Shown: positions 23,654-35,087 of the stretch, in pieces
Layout: every line of letters begins with the position of its first letter
Numbering within the stretch: position 1 is the stretch's first letter
NCBI GenBank assembly: GCA_002221725.1
Contig: NJFT01000147.1
Span: 40,454 to 104,453 of the forward strand
Source: Scedosporium boydii
Lineage: Eukaryota > Ascomycota > Sordariomycetes > Microascales > Microascaceae
Direction: 5' to 3'
Length of the DNA stretch: 64,000 bases
The notes under the pieces: generated by a model
Seen by the model: the letters and a program-made list of their open reading frames with translations, nothing else
Databases searched by the model: none
What the model was told of the DNA's origin: nothing
Translations under genes and position numbers: made by a program

Positions 23654-25552
23654 CCGCCTGAAGGGATCGAAAGGATTTACAGAGCCATATACCAGGGGTT
23701 GGTGAGGTCATGCAATAAGGCGGGCTTTGTACACAGCTCCAGATTCGTAAGCACTGGGGGGGTCTTCGCAGGAGAAGAAACCTAGGGAAAGGGGGAGGAA
23801 AGGGGGAGGAAAGGGAAAGGTTAGAAAGACAGGGTCTCTGAAATATAAACGGATCAGGCTTCGCGGCCCTTGAAACCTAGTCAACCGAAGAGCGAGAATC
23901 AAAGAACATTGAAGAAAGTAATGATCGATGCCACCAGAGCTAGCCTAGAGAAAGAGTGTAGCCCGCACTAGACACCGTTTCTTCAAGGCTCCCAAAGCAG
24001 CGCTCAGCAACTCGATGGGCTAATGCTAGACGTGCAGTGCAAATCCGACCGGGCTCAAAGTGCGGCGCAGCAAAACATTTCGAGTTTATTTCCGGGGGCG
24101 ATGATCTCAGGCCGATCCCGAATCTGAGTCTGCGCGAATCGGAGGCGGTAATCTTCCTCTCGGAGAATTGGCCGCCATGTCGCGTTCCACCCGGAGTGTC
24201 TGGATTTGGGAGTGTCTGGATTTGGGCTTCACGCCCACCGAGCCTCGATTCTCCCTTGGAATAACAGAGGCTAACAAGAGCAAGTCACATGGCTGCGGAA
24301 AAAGGGTTGCATCATGGAATGCTCTCACTGGGCCTGGCCCGGCGTTGGATTTTACCCGACTGAGATCATTAGGCAGTAAGCGGACTAGACTGGGCCTGGT
24401 GCTGTTTCGGGAGCATTGACGTCTTTGATCAACCGCTTCTGTCTAAGATCTAGTATCATTCGAACAAATCTTCCTGGTCCAGCCCTGGCGGCCTACACCC
24501 CGACTTGCAATTCCTTAAGAACGAGTCACATACGATAAGAATACCTAAATACCAACAGCCGGCTCGCCCAAACCAGGACGGCGGGGGAAGAAAGAAGAAG
24601 AGAACGTTAACGGTACCCGTCGTCCTGCCATTCCATGAAGGCGTCGTCCGACAGCGGCGTCAATAGAGAGAAAGCGAGATCAATCCAGAAAAAGACGACG
24701 AACGGATGCACAAGGCAAATCTCGATCAACTTTCCACTCTCCCCGCAAGCAAAGCGCAATTATATTAATCCCCAAATTCCAATGCGTGATCCCAATACTT
24801 TGCACCCGCCCACTTCCTAATTAGCCGTCAGTGGCGTCACTGATGAATGGCTCGGATGCCCACACTCCTCCGAAGAGGATATAATTCGATCTCCATATTA
24901 TACCCGGAACCCCAACCCATAGGAGGTTCTGTTTCCGAGGGTCCCCTTGGCAAAAAATATCGACTCTCAAGTCATGGAACCTCTCCTTCCCCCCCTTATC
25001 CCTTGAAGAAACCATCTGAGTGCTATGATTCCCTTCTCCAAGGAGCTAAGGACTCGGCTGAGCTACCCTTGGAAATTGCTTCCTTCTTACCCGGCGCGGA
25101 CTTCTGTTAAACGAATCCCCAATTCGTAGATTCTTTTCTTTTCCTCGGCCAAGGGCATAGCTTGTGCCGCCTATGCTCGGCGTGTCGGCGATGACCTTTG
25201 CCCTAATTACGCCCTCGAGCCATCCCAACCTAGGGACAATATCCGGAATGGGGTCGTCGTTATTGAGATTAGGGTGCCGGAGGGGATCGAGGGAATGGTT
25301 AATAGGGTATTCCCCCTAAGGCATCACGATGGGGTTCACTTCAAATGAACTGGAGGCTCTTAGCTCTATTCTTCTTCCCTCCTCCCCGTCACCCATGCTC
25401 CCCAGTCCGTTGCTCTGTCGTTCTATCATCCTTCCGGAAACCCTCTTTCCTTCCTGGAGCGTTGTCACTTGTTCTTTTATTCTTCGTCTCTTCAGGACGG
25501 AAATAAAGAACCAGAAATACGGGTAACTCCATCCCACTCCTTTTCGCTTGAC
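23654..25552. other. Intergenic region upstream of the GMC oxidoreductase
   Basis: 1.9 kb without a convincing gene. It holds a G/A-rich GGGGGAGGAAA repeat at 23786-23820 (+), an exact 16-bp tandem duplication at 24194-24225, and a pyrimidine-rich stretch (25370-25550) before the GMC start. TATAATTC at about 24888 and AATAAAG at about 25502 are weak promoter-like words. Confidence 0.5.
24194..24225. repeat. 16-bp tandem duplication
   Basis: The unit GAGTGTCTGGATTTGG is present twice with no mismatch and no spacer. No function is apparent. Confidence 0.8.
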
Positions 25553-28164
25553 ATGCCGAGTCTCCGAGCTTGGCGACGCGCTCTTGCGCCGGTCGCGATC
25601 CTCTCGTGGGCTTCCCTCGTTGCGGCTCACCCCCTCGTTAGCGACAAGTTGCTCCGTCGAGCTGAGATCCAGATTGAAGATGTCAAAGAGAGCTATGATT
25701 ACATCATTGTTGGCGGTGGTCAGGCCGGTATCGTTTTGGCCAGCCGTCTTTCTGAGGATCCTGATGGTGAGTTCCCATTTTGTGGCATCCATCATTTGTT
25801 GCTTCCATTTGGTGGAAACGACAGAAAAGGATAAAAGAGTTAATAGTTTTGGATTTTAGTAACTGTCCTCGTTGTTGAGTATGGCTACTTCAACAATGCC
25901 CCCTCTGTGCTCCAGCCTTCGAGTGCCACAAGCTACCAGCGCAACGTCCAGTTCAACATCACTTCGGTTCCTCAGACCGAGCTTGACGGGTATAAACAGT
26001 CTGTATTCGCTGCCTGCTGTGTCGGTGGTGGTTCCACTATCGTGCGTTGTCCCCAAGTTCGAATTGAATTGTTGTTGGGGTTGTTTCCTCCTTCTCTCTT
26101 CTCTTGCTTCCTAACTCCATGACAGAACGGTATGCTTCTAAACCGTGGCTCGGCCGCCGACTACGATGCGTGGGAGGCACTCGGAAACCCCGGTTGGGGT
26201 TGGGAAGGACTTTACCCGTACTTCATCAAGGTTTGTGCAGCCCGTGGAGGCAGAGAGTGGAAGAAGAAAGGAAAAAAAAGCTGACCCCTTTTCCGTCTAG
26301 AGTCAAACCCTTGACGAACCAAACCCTGCGTCGGCCGAGGAGTTCAACATCACCTGGAGCCCTGAGTCCTATGGGGATGGGCCCATCCACGTCTCCTTCT
26401 CCTCCTTCCAATGGCCCGGCGTCAGTACGTGCTCCCTTCGTTTCCCATCTGGAAAGAAGAGGGGAAAGAAAAAAAATAAACAGAAAGTTAGAGCTCAAGC
26501 TTAATATAGACTAACAATTACGCCTATAGAGATCCAGCGCCAGGCCCTCATCGAAGCCGGTGCCGAAGCCCCCATCGACGGCTCCGGTGTAAGTCCCACA
26601 ACTCATCCGGGCCCTAACCAGTATCCAACTAACAAACTATACAAAAATTAGGGCGACGCCTACGGAGTAATCTGGTACCCAACCGCCCTCGACAATTCAA
26701 CAGCCACACGCTCCTACGCCGTCAACGGCTACTGGGACCCAGCCAAGGAGCGACCCGGTCTCAATCTCCTGACGGGCTGGCGTGTTGACGAGGTGACCTT
26801 TGACGAGGACAAGCACGCCACGGGCATCGTTATGCGCCAGCGCGGCGTCGAGGATGCCGAGCGCATCTCGGTCAAGTCGAACCGCGAGATTGTCCTTGCG
26901 GCTGGGGCTCTGCATAGTCCACAGGTCTTGCAGAGGAGCGGTATCGGACCCAAGTGGTTGCTGGATGAGGCGGGTATCGATGTGCTGGTTGACCTTCCTG
27001 GTGTTGGGTCGAATTTGCAGGATCATGCTGTTTCTGGTGTTTCCTATCAATGTAAGCCTGAGTGATGCTTCAAGCCCAACTTTTTTCCTCGCTTTTTTCG
27101 CGGTCTCAAGCCACTAACGATGGAAAATTATAAAAAGTCACCACCAACCTCGAGCTCAACCCGCAAGACTCCATGGCCAACACCACCTTCGCCCAATGGG
27201 CCGCCAAAGAACTCGCCGAAAACCACGCGGGACCCCTCCGCATCGCCACAGGCAACATCGGCGGGCTCATCCCTTTCCCCGTCATCGATCCCGAAGGCTA
27301 CGAGGCCCTCATCGAAGAATACCTCGACCTCGACCTCGCGCCGCACCTACCCTCCTCCTACACGGAGGAGAACATCGCGGGCTACGACGCCCAACGCACG
27401 GTCATGGCCGACATGCTCGGGCGCGCCGACAACGCCTTCCTCGAGCTTCCCCTGCAAGCGGCTCCTGGGTACTCGGCGGTGCTGATCAAGGTTCTGAGCC
27501 GCGGCACGGTACATCTCAATCCGGAGGACATTTACGGCGAGCCGATTGTGGATTACTTCACGTACGGCATGCCGATCGATAAGAGGATCATGAGGAGGGT
27601 GGTCAAGTGGGTGAGGAAGGTGCACGCGACGGAGGCCATGAGCGAGTTGGGTCCCAAGGAGGTGTCGCCGGGAGAGGATGTGGTGACGGATGAGGAGATT
27701 GATGCTTGGTTGACCAAGTCGACGAGTTGTTCGACGGCGCATAATTCTTGCTCGAATCCGATGATGGCGAGGGAGCGCGGGGGCGTTGTTGGGCCGGATT
27801 TGTTGGTGCATGGTGTTACGGGGCTGAGCGTTGCGGATTCGTCCATCATGCCTATTGTTCCGGTATGTGTGCTCGAGGAGAGAGAGATGGAGATATGGAA
27901 GGGGTTGAGAGTAACTGGACTGACTATGTTCCACAGGGTGCGCATATCTGCTCAACCGTCTACGCGATTGCTGAAAAGGTAAGGCCTCTTTTGCTGTTAC
28001 GTCTTTGGTCTATTGTCGAAGAAGAAACTAATGAGACTACGCAGGCCGCGGACATCATCAAGGAGCGCCACGACGGGAAAGCCGAGAAGCCCGAGAAGCC
28101 CGAGGAAGAAGCTCCCGAAGAGGGGGAGCCCGTTGAAGAGGGCCCGGAGGACGACTCTTGTTGA
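25553..28164 (+). CDS. Secreted GMC oxidoreductase (aryl-alcohol-oxidase-like)
   Basis: FAD-dependent glucose-methanol-choline family oxidase or dehydrogenase; such secreted enzymes oxidise alcohols or sugars and can feed hydrogen peroxide to lignocellulose breakdown. Nine exons join in phase to 656 residues: 25553-25766, 25860-26041, 26126-26230, 26301-26424, 26530-26588, 26652-27051, 27138-27862, 27937-27978, 28045-28164. An N-terminal signal peptide (about 1-23, ending SLVAAHP) is followed by the FAD-binding [19 protein letters not shown], the GMC signature [20 protein letters not shown], and [16 protein letters not shown]. The active-site pair is probably His in STAHNSC and His in PGAHICST. 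The protein ends in an unusual Glu/Pro-rich acidic tail of about 30 residues with EKPE repeats. Substrate cannot be told from sequence alone. Confidence 0.93.
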
Positions 28165-29325
28165 AGGCTCTGGGCAGAAAGGACAGGAAGGCGGCCGATA
28201 TAACCTCTCCGTTTCTGCGAGTTGCGAGTGAAGGGAGAAGAATACAGCGAGATATTCTCATAAAATAGCCAATTTAATACCGCTTATTGATATCCGCGCC
28301 ATCATAGTCTCTCTCTCTTTCCAACTTCCGACATTCATATTGCACATCTTGCAGAAAATATCCCCTGCTTAACCATGCCGGGGACTTTCCAGCGGATATT
28401 TCCTCTCCTCCTCTCCCGTGGCGGATATCTTGGTTTGAGTAGTCAAGTGGAAGGGATCAAGACATTATACGCACGGCTAGGCTAACCATTCTAGAATAGG
28501 ATCCGAATTGGACAAAAAGAGGCGAGCGGAGGGATGGAGAAGTGACTGAAGCGATTCATCTGGATTGATTAATCTGTCGAACAGCTCGAGAGACAAACAG
28601 GCTAATTCATACAACTGCAATCCTTTGTAGTCAAATTGTTTGAGAGTGCACACTTGTACCTTGGTAGTTGGTACATACGCGAAGTACATCAAAAAGCCCA
28701 ATGCAAAATGACTCAGCAGCTCCCACAGTTGGACTTTCTCCAAGGATTATTGTTGCCCGTTTGAGTCTGTCTTTGGCCTTCATGTGGGGAAAGTGCAGCA
28801 CAGTCATTGTCTTTGCAAGGATGGATCATGGTCGTAGGAATTGAGGTGAGAGAGGAGTCACAAATATCATCTCGTTTCTGAATTCACTCTTCTCATGCTC
28901 GCCAGGCCAACCATCCCTGTATTTTCTATTTTGATAGCGGATCTTATTATTTCCAGTCCCTGGCTAAAGATCCCGTTCATAGCCCCACGTTTCTAATCTA
29001 GTCTTTGAGAGGAAACCTCAACTCCATCCAAGTCTCTCTTCTCCCCTCCTCAAGCTGTCAACTCTACACAGTCTGATGGGAATGTGGGACTACGCACGCC
29101 GAGTCTTCATATTCATCATTACACCTATTTTGCCGCAAGACCAGTTTCCATATCCCAGAAGAGATCCAGTTCATTGCCGCACTTGCCAACCAGGGCGAGA
29201 CCTTCACCCGTTCGCCTCTCCTCCAATATTTCCAAGCCTGAGATTATCATGGAACCAGGTCCTCCAAACCATTCAACTCCCCTCAATATCTTACCCAAGG
29301 CCATCAACATATTATATGGGCGACG
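28165..29325. other. Intergenic region between GMC oxidase and Smr gene
   Basis: 1.16 kb; 3' flank of the GMC gene and promoter of the Smr gene. One 88-codon minus-strand frame (28477-28743) has no homology I recognise and no splice partner. CT-rich DNA at 29020-29070 probably belongs to the promoter or leader of the downstream gene. Confidence 0.5.
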
Positions 29326-31009
29326 ATGAGTGAAAAGCTGGTTGTACGTGTATACCCTCCAGACGACCTTCGACGCCCTATCTACAATGATACCTCGGCC
29401 TGGGTCTGGATGGCAGCTAATAAGTAACCGCTAGGATGAATTCCACTCCAAGCTGGAAGAGGGCTTGATCCTCGCCATCGGGAGAGACTATGACCTCGAC
29501 AACCCGGAGGAATTCGAGACAGTTCGAAGAGTTCTCCAGGAACTGGCAAAGAATGTGCCAAACGAGGAAGCGTCTAGCTTCGCCGCTGATGGCTCGGGCC
29601 TTGACGGGAAAGCTGTCGCGCGAGATTCGTCTTCCTCTACTGATCCCACGAGTAGCCACAGAGCATTTCAACGCCAGGAACCCTCCGGCACCGATCAATC
29701 GGTGGACGATTGCTGTCTCTACAGCGACGACGCGGCGGGGGGTGAGCGGGTTGAAATCTCTCGTGTGAGCGCTTTCGATCATGAGAGCGAAGACGCAAAG
29801 TTCGCTCAGCTGGCGTCAATGTTTCCGGGATTAGAGCTGCGGAAAATCGGGGACGCGCTGAAGCGTGCGGCGGGTGATTTCCCGGCAGCCATGGATGAGC
29901 TCCTCGTGGTTGTGTATGTTGAAGAGACGGAGGAAAAGACGCCGGCTATTGATGCATTTTTTAAGCCCGAGGATGAAAATAACGGCTCTCAATCGAGATC
30001 GAAGAAAAAGAAGGGAAAGAAGCGAGGCAAGAGTAAAGGTGATCTCGGAGAGAAAGGTCAATACATCCCACCACAGCTCTTTACATCTCCTGTCTTATTG
30101 GCTAACGTAGATCTTATAGAAATGAATGACATTCTGTTCCTTACTGAAAGGCTAGACATACCCCACGAGATGGCTACGGCGGCCTATCTCGGAAGCGGCA
30201 GATCACAGGCCGCGGCCACAGTCGTTATTTTGGACGACTATATCCGCGAAGGCGTGGAGGCCCAGGGCGAAGATGCCCAAGGCCGATTGAGAAACCTCCA
30301 ACGTGACCACAAGCACGTTCCCATCGAGTATCTCTCCTCCATTATTCAGGTAGCGGGCCCCATTGAGGAGTGGCAAAACGATGTTGCCAGTTTGCTCAAC
30401 AGGCACTTCTCTGAGAAGGAAAAGGGTCCACTGTCGATTTCATACACTTTGACGCCCATTGAGGATGAAGTTGAAGATGGGTATTCTGTCGTCACTTCAA
30501 AGAAAGGCCCAAAATCCAGACAGAGTCGTGATTCCCAAGCGGCTTCGTCGAGCCGGGTAACCATCCTTGGAACGTCAACATCCGCTTCACCGGCTGGTGG
30601 TTTCAAAATGGGAAAATCTGGCCCTGTGTACTCCCAAACAAATTCCGTCTCTTCTTCCAACACAATCACGGAGCTCAGACAAATGGCACGTCAAGCCAGG
30701 ACGGAAGCTGCCCACCAATTGGTCAACCAGCGACGCACAGAGAATTCCATCGACCTCCACGGTGTCACCGTTAATGACGGTGTTCGGATTGCTTTAGATT
30801 CTGTTCGATCGTGGTACGATAACCTCGATGGAGAGTATAAGGCGCGCGAGGCAAAGAAGGGATACACGATCATCACTGGTCGTGGTCTTCATAGCCAGGG
30901 CGGCGTATCTCTTTTGAGGAAGGCCCTGTTGCCTCAACTTGTAAATGCAGGATGGAATGTCCAAGTTGGGACTGGCCTATTTACCATTTATGGGCGCCTG
31001 CAGAAGTGA
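29326..31009 (+). CDS. CUE-like and Smr-domain protein
   Basis: The tiny first exon 29326-29343 (MSEKLV) joins 29435-31009 in phase (donor GTACGT, acceptor GCTAG), giving 530 residues. Near the N-terminus a CUE-like helical unit is seen (AQLASMFPGLELRKIGDALK), then a very basic Lys-rich stretch. The C-terminus carries a DUF1771-like helix (ELRQMARQARTEAAHQLV) and an Smr domain (about residues 445-530) with the hallmark IDLHGVTVNDGV, TIITGRGLHSQGGVS and a terminal GTGLFTIYGR. Smr domains are nucleic-acid endonucleases, and eukaryotic CUE-Smr proteins act in ribosome-associated mRNA decay. A 63-nt in-frame segment, 30057-30119, ends in a branch-like GCTAAC and TTATAG and may be an intron; its donor would be the weak GTCAAT. 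If removed the protein has 509 residues. Confidence 0.88.
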
Positions 31010-31324
31010 ACTATTTGTATGGGTCAAGAGAGTGATGGACTACACCATGTCAAATCAAAGAGTACATATATTTGTACGTGGGATATCAGAAATGTTTTAG
31101 CCAGCCCATTCCATAGAATTGTCAATGGATATGATTGATGTCTGCAATGTCTGAGACTTCGGACTAGGTAATTAACGCTTGCAACAATCAGGCTCCATCT
31201 AGATTTATTCCTCATCCACAACCCTGGCTCCCTCTAAACTCTATATTCCCCCATCTCCCCAAAGACACTTCTCAACTCTATTTTGCTCTGCATCGATAAT
31301 CACGACGATCGCACCGCATCAAAC
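31010..31324. other. Convergent 3' flanks of Smr and PEX11 genes
   Basis: 315 bp between two tail-to-tail genes. It likely holds both terminators. No further feature is supported. Confidence 0.5.
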
Positions 31325-32349
31325 TCAGTCAGCCTTAGCCTTCCGAAGCTGGACACCACACCTCACCCACACGTCGTACCCGGACAACACCGTAGACACC
31401 AACATAGCCCAACCAACCACAGCAGGATCAAGAACAGCCCATCGCAGCGCCGCGGTCGGAAGACACAAATCCAGCGTATCCACCGCCAATTTCCTCACGA
31501 GCGCGTTCTTCTTCGCAGCCGTCCTCACCTTCTCCTTCTCCGCCTCTTCCTTCTTCCTCTTCACGCCGTCCTTCTCCTGCTTGGCACCGCTTTTCTCATC
31601 CTCAACCAGTCCGTAAACCTCGCCGCTGGGAGGAACCGGCGCGAAGGCGTAGAGATTTGCCAGTCTCGAGATACCGGCGAGAATCCCGCACACGAGGGCT
31701 ACGAACCAGAATCTTTGCGCCTCGAGGTTGATCGCCTTGGTCGTCTGCGGACCGAATCCCGTGATGCCCGCTAGGTCGGGGATCGTGATGGATTCGAGTA
31801 AGCCGTACATGCCCAGGAGACTCATGCGGAGGATATCCAGCCAGAGCTCCAGAGTCGGGGTCGATCCTCCTGCACCTGCATTGTAGAGAGCTTGGGCGGT
31901 GGAGAAGCAGTCGAGGAAGCGCCAGAGTCGGATGAAGCGGCGGGTGAGGTTTACCGTGGCGCCGAGGGTGAGGAGCTCGGCGACGGGGATGGGGGTGAGG
32001 GATATTGTGAGGGCGGTGTTGGCTGCGATTTGGCAGGTGGCTTGGACGAAGCGGAGGAAGCGCTCAAGTCCGACTTGAGTGAAAAGTTAGTAAGCCAATG
32101 GATTGTGGTGGGTGAGATGAGAAGTACGTGTTAGAGGCTTCCACTCGGACACGCTCCTTGAATTTGACCGGAAAGCCTGGGACTTGGTGAGGCGCCGGAA
32201 TATGGTCCGGCAACGGCATTCTCTCCGGAAGATGGGTAAAGGACACGGGAATGTACCCGTCTCAATGGAGGTATGTAGGAAGCGGGAAATGAGGCTTTTT
32301 ACATACAACTGTCTACGCCAAACAAGGCAAACTGTCCATATGCAGACAT
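31325..32349 (-). CDS. PEX11-family peroxisomal membrane protein
   Basis: PEX11 peroxins elongate and divide peroxisomes. Exons 32349-32307 and 32073-31325 join in phase (donor GTATGT, branch ACTAAC, acceptor TCAAG), giving 263 residues. The N-terminus MSAYGQFALFG leads into the PEX11-like amphipathic region GLERFLRFVQATCQI. Then comes a hydrophobic helix, RRFIRLWRFLDCF, LELWLDILRMSLLGMYGLLE, and a membrane segment RFWFVALVCGILAGISRL. The loop after it is highly charged (Lys/Glu). A last hydrophobic segment (VVGWAMLVSTVLSGYDVW) precedes a basic end. The intron is long at 233 nt. The subtype (PEX11, 11B or 11C) cannot be fixed by eye. Confidence 0.78.
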
Positions 32350-32934
32350 CTTGACGAGAGGCTGAGTTGATTCGGCCGCGAGTACCTCAGTATTAATGTA
32401 GTTTCAATGTCGCTATGTCTTTATTCTTCGGTAACGAATGGCGAAAGATCTTCAAATTTTAGATCTTTAAACCACGGGTAAACCGAAGTAAATACTGGAG
32501 GATTACAAGTACTCAATCATAGAACCCAAGAAATCAAAGGCCGAAGAGTCCTTTTTGCGACATTGAAGTTGATGATTGAGCTCAAGGAAGATTGTGAGGC
32601 TTTGATTGGCTCCACGTTGCAGCTCCAGGTCGGCGAAACTCGCTAACCGAAATGAGACGAGCTGGAGAGAAGGTGACAAGTTCGCTGGACACGCCATTGA
32701 TGTTGATCCTCGGCAGCTACGGTTGGGGAAGGGGAAACAAGAGAGGCATATAGAGAAAAGGGAATAAAAATAAAGACGTGGTTTTAGTAAATACAATGCT
32801 TCCATCCTGTCCCCAGAATAGACCACCAATCGGACAGTTATGGAGTACAGCGCAGTATGCACATAGACAGGAAACCCCATGCGTTCTTCTATAGATCAAA
32901 CAACCATTTGCTCAAGTTTTTCTTTTTTTCCTAA
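32350..32934. other. Intergenic region between NDUFV1 and PEX11
   Basis: 585 bp; 3' flank of nuo51 and promoter of PEX11, both on the minus strand. AT-rich in parts (32400-32500). No gene seen. Confidence 0.5.
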
Positions 32935-34587
32935 TTACTGGCCGGGAGAAACAAGCTTTCCCTTGGACCTGGTATCGTGGTTCCAGCCTCCGGCGAGGGC
33001 TTCGCCGCCAGTGAGCTGGGCGAACTCTTGCATCCTCGCTTCGAGCTCCGGTCGGAAGTGTCGGATAAGACCCTGGATGGGCCAGGCGAAGGCCTCTCCA
33101 AGAGCTATTCAAGAGCGTTAGTAACTGTGGTTTCAGGAAAAAGAAAAGAGAAAAGAAACAAAGCAAAAAAGAAGAGAGTCAACGACGACAGGACATGAGA
33201 AACTTACCGCAAATGGTGTGACCCTCAACCTGCTTCGTTAGTTCCTGAAGCATGTCGATTTCCCTCGCCCTTCCCTTACCCTCAACAAATCGGCTCATGA
33301 TCTGTTCAGTCCACTTGCTTCCTTCTCTGCACGGCGTGCACTGACCGCAGCTCTCGTGACGGTAGAACTTGCTGAGACGAGCGATCGCACGCACGACATC
33401 AGTGCTCTTATCCATAACGATGACGGCCGCGGTACCGAGACCAGACTGGCTATCCTTGAGCGCATCAAAGTCCATCAGCTGGTCCTCGCAGATGCGCTTG
33501 GGCAGGATGGGAGTCGACGATCCTCCGGGGATAATGGCGAGAAGGTTATCCCAACCACCTCGGACACCACCACAGTGCTTCTCAATCAAGTCTCGAAGAG
33601 GGATGGACATCTCCTCTTCAACGGTGGCAGGGTTGTTGACGTGGCCAGAGATACAGAAAAGCTTCGTGCCCTGGTTCCTCTCACGACCGAAACCAGCGAA
33701 CCAGTTACCACCACGACGGCAAATTGTAGGGGCAACCGACACCGTCTCGACGTTGGCGACGGTAGAGGGGCAGCCGAAAAGACCGACGGCGGCAGGGAAG
33801 GGAGGCTTGAGGCGAGGCTTGCCCTGCTTGCCTTCGAGGGACTCGATGAGAGAGGTCTCCTCACCGCAGACGTAGGCACCGCCACCCCGGTGAATGTAGA
33901 CGTCGAAATCGTAGCCCGAACCGCAGGCGTTCTTTCCGATGAGGCCGTCGGCGTAGGCTTCGTTGATGGCTTGTTGGAGAACGGCGGCTTCGTAAACGAA
34001 CTCTCCTCGAATATAGATGTACGCAGCCGTGGCATTCATGGCCCTACCGGCGACGAGACAGCCTTCAACTAGCTTGTGGGGGTCCTTTCGCATAATCTCT
34101 CGGTCCTTGCACGTTCCGGGTTCGCCCTCATCGGCATTGACAACCAGGTATCGGGGCTTGTTGTCCTTGTCCCAGTCCTTGAAGTTCATGAAAGACTACC
34201 GAGAGAGAATAATGTTAGCATATCCAATCAAGTTCTGTGTCTCTAATCAATCGTAAAGAAGCTCCTGAGATGGGAATTGCTCACCCATTTCAATCCGGAT
34301 GGAAAGCCAGCACCTCCACGTCCACGGAGACCCGAAGCCTTAATCTCATTGATGATCCAGTCGTGGCCCTTTAGAATGATCTCCTTCGTCTTGTGCCAAT
34401 CACCAAGCTTCTTTGCATGCTTGAGATCGGCAGGGTAGCGGCCATAGAGGTTCTGGAAGATGCGGTCCTGATCCTTCAGATTTCCATACGTCCGGCTGGG
34501 GGTGCCATCCTGAACTGTGGCGAAACCGCGGATGGCCGTCCGGGTGATGCCCGCGGCCGTCCTCGGCGCCGCTCTAGGGGCGAGCAT
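32935..34587 (-). CDS. nuo51: NADH:ubiquinone oxidoreductase 51 kDa subunit (NDUFV1)
   Basis: Flavoprotein of respiratory complex I that binds NADH, FMN and one 4Fe-4S cluster. Exons 34587-34285, 34195-33208 and 33104-32935 join in phase, giving 486 residues. The start at 34587 is chosen because it yields a classic mitochondrial presequence ([20 protein letters not shown]). An in-frame upstream ATG at 34770 would add 61 residues without such a signal first. Motifs are [13 protein letters not shown] (about 89-101) and [18 protein letters not shown] for [24 protein letters not shown], and the cluster ligands [11 protein letters not shown] (Cys about 385, 388, 391) with a fourth Cys at about 430 in GHTIC. 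Length equals the family norm. Confidence 0.97.
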
Positions 34588-35087
34588 CTTGTTGTCGAAT
34601 TGATGTGGGGGGGTTACGAGTCGCGAAGCAGAGCTTGCATCGGACGGGTTGAAGTCGGGAGCTGGTGATGCTGTGGTTGCGGCACTTGAAGGTTTGTCGT
34701 GATTTTGTGAGAAGCAATCCAGATTCGGTTGTTGCTGATTGGCCAATAGGAGCCATCGGATTGACATCACGGCTAAATGTTTTGGTGGTACATATATAAA
34801 AGCGTAAATGTTAAAAATTTAAATGTACCTTGCTAACTCTCCTTCTGTTGGCACTAGTTGCCACCTGGCAGAGGTCTCTTTGTTGGCCTTACAGTTGCCA
34901 GGCAGGCTGGCATGCAAATACGAAGTCCTGAGATACACACAACCAGCTCATCTTTGGGCGGCTTCGACCTCAAGGAAGCATTGTTTGGACATTGCCAATC
35001 CGAACCAGGAGGCATGGGCCCTGAAATGCGGACCTTTCCAAACGGCAAGAAAACACGAATATAGCCAGGACTCTCTCCACAGCCGAG
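34588..35087. promoter_or_regulatory. Divergent promoter of NDUFV1 and dynactin p27
   Basis: 500 bp between two start codons. It contains the perfect 10-bp palindrome ATTGGCCAAT at 34737-34746, two overlapping inverse CCAAT boxes, 150 bp upstream of the NDUFV1 start. CCAAT boxes bind the HAP/NF-Y complex, known for control of respiratory genes in fungi. ACATATATAAAAG (about 34791-34803) is a TATA-like word. Use of these sites is inferred. Confidence 0.5.

Noticed and set aside
28477..28743. 88-codon minus-strand open frame
   Set aside because: No recognised homology, no splice partner, AT-rich composition; probably chance.
34588..34770. Upstream ATG extension of NDUFV1
   Set aside because: The extra 61 residues do not look like a mitochondrial presequence, whereas the ATG at 34587 does.
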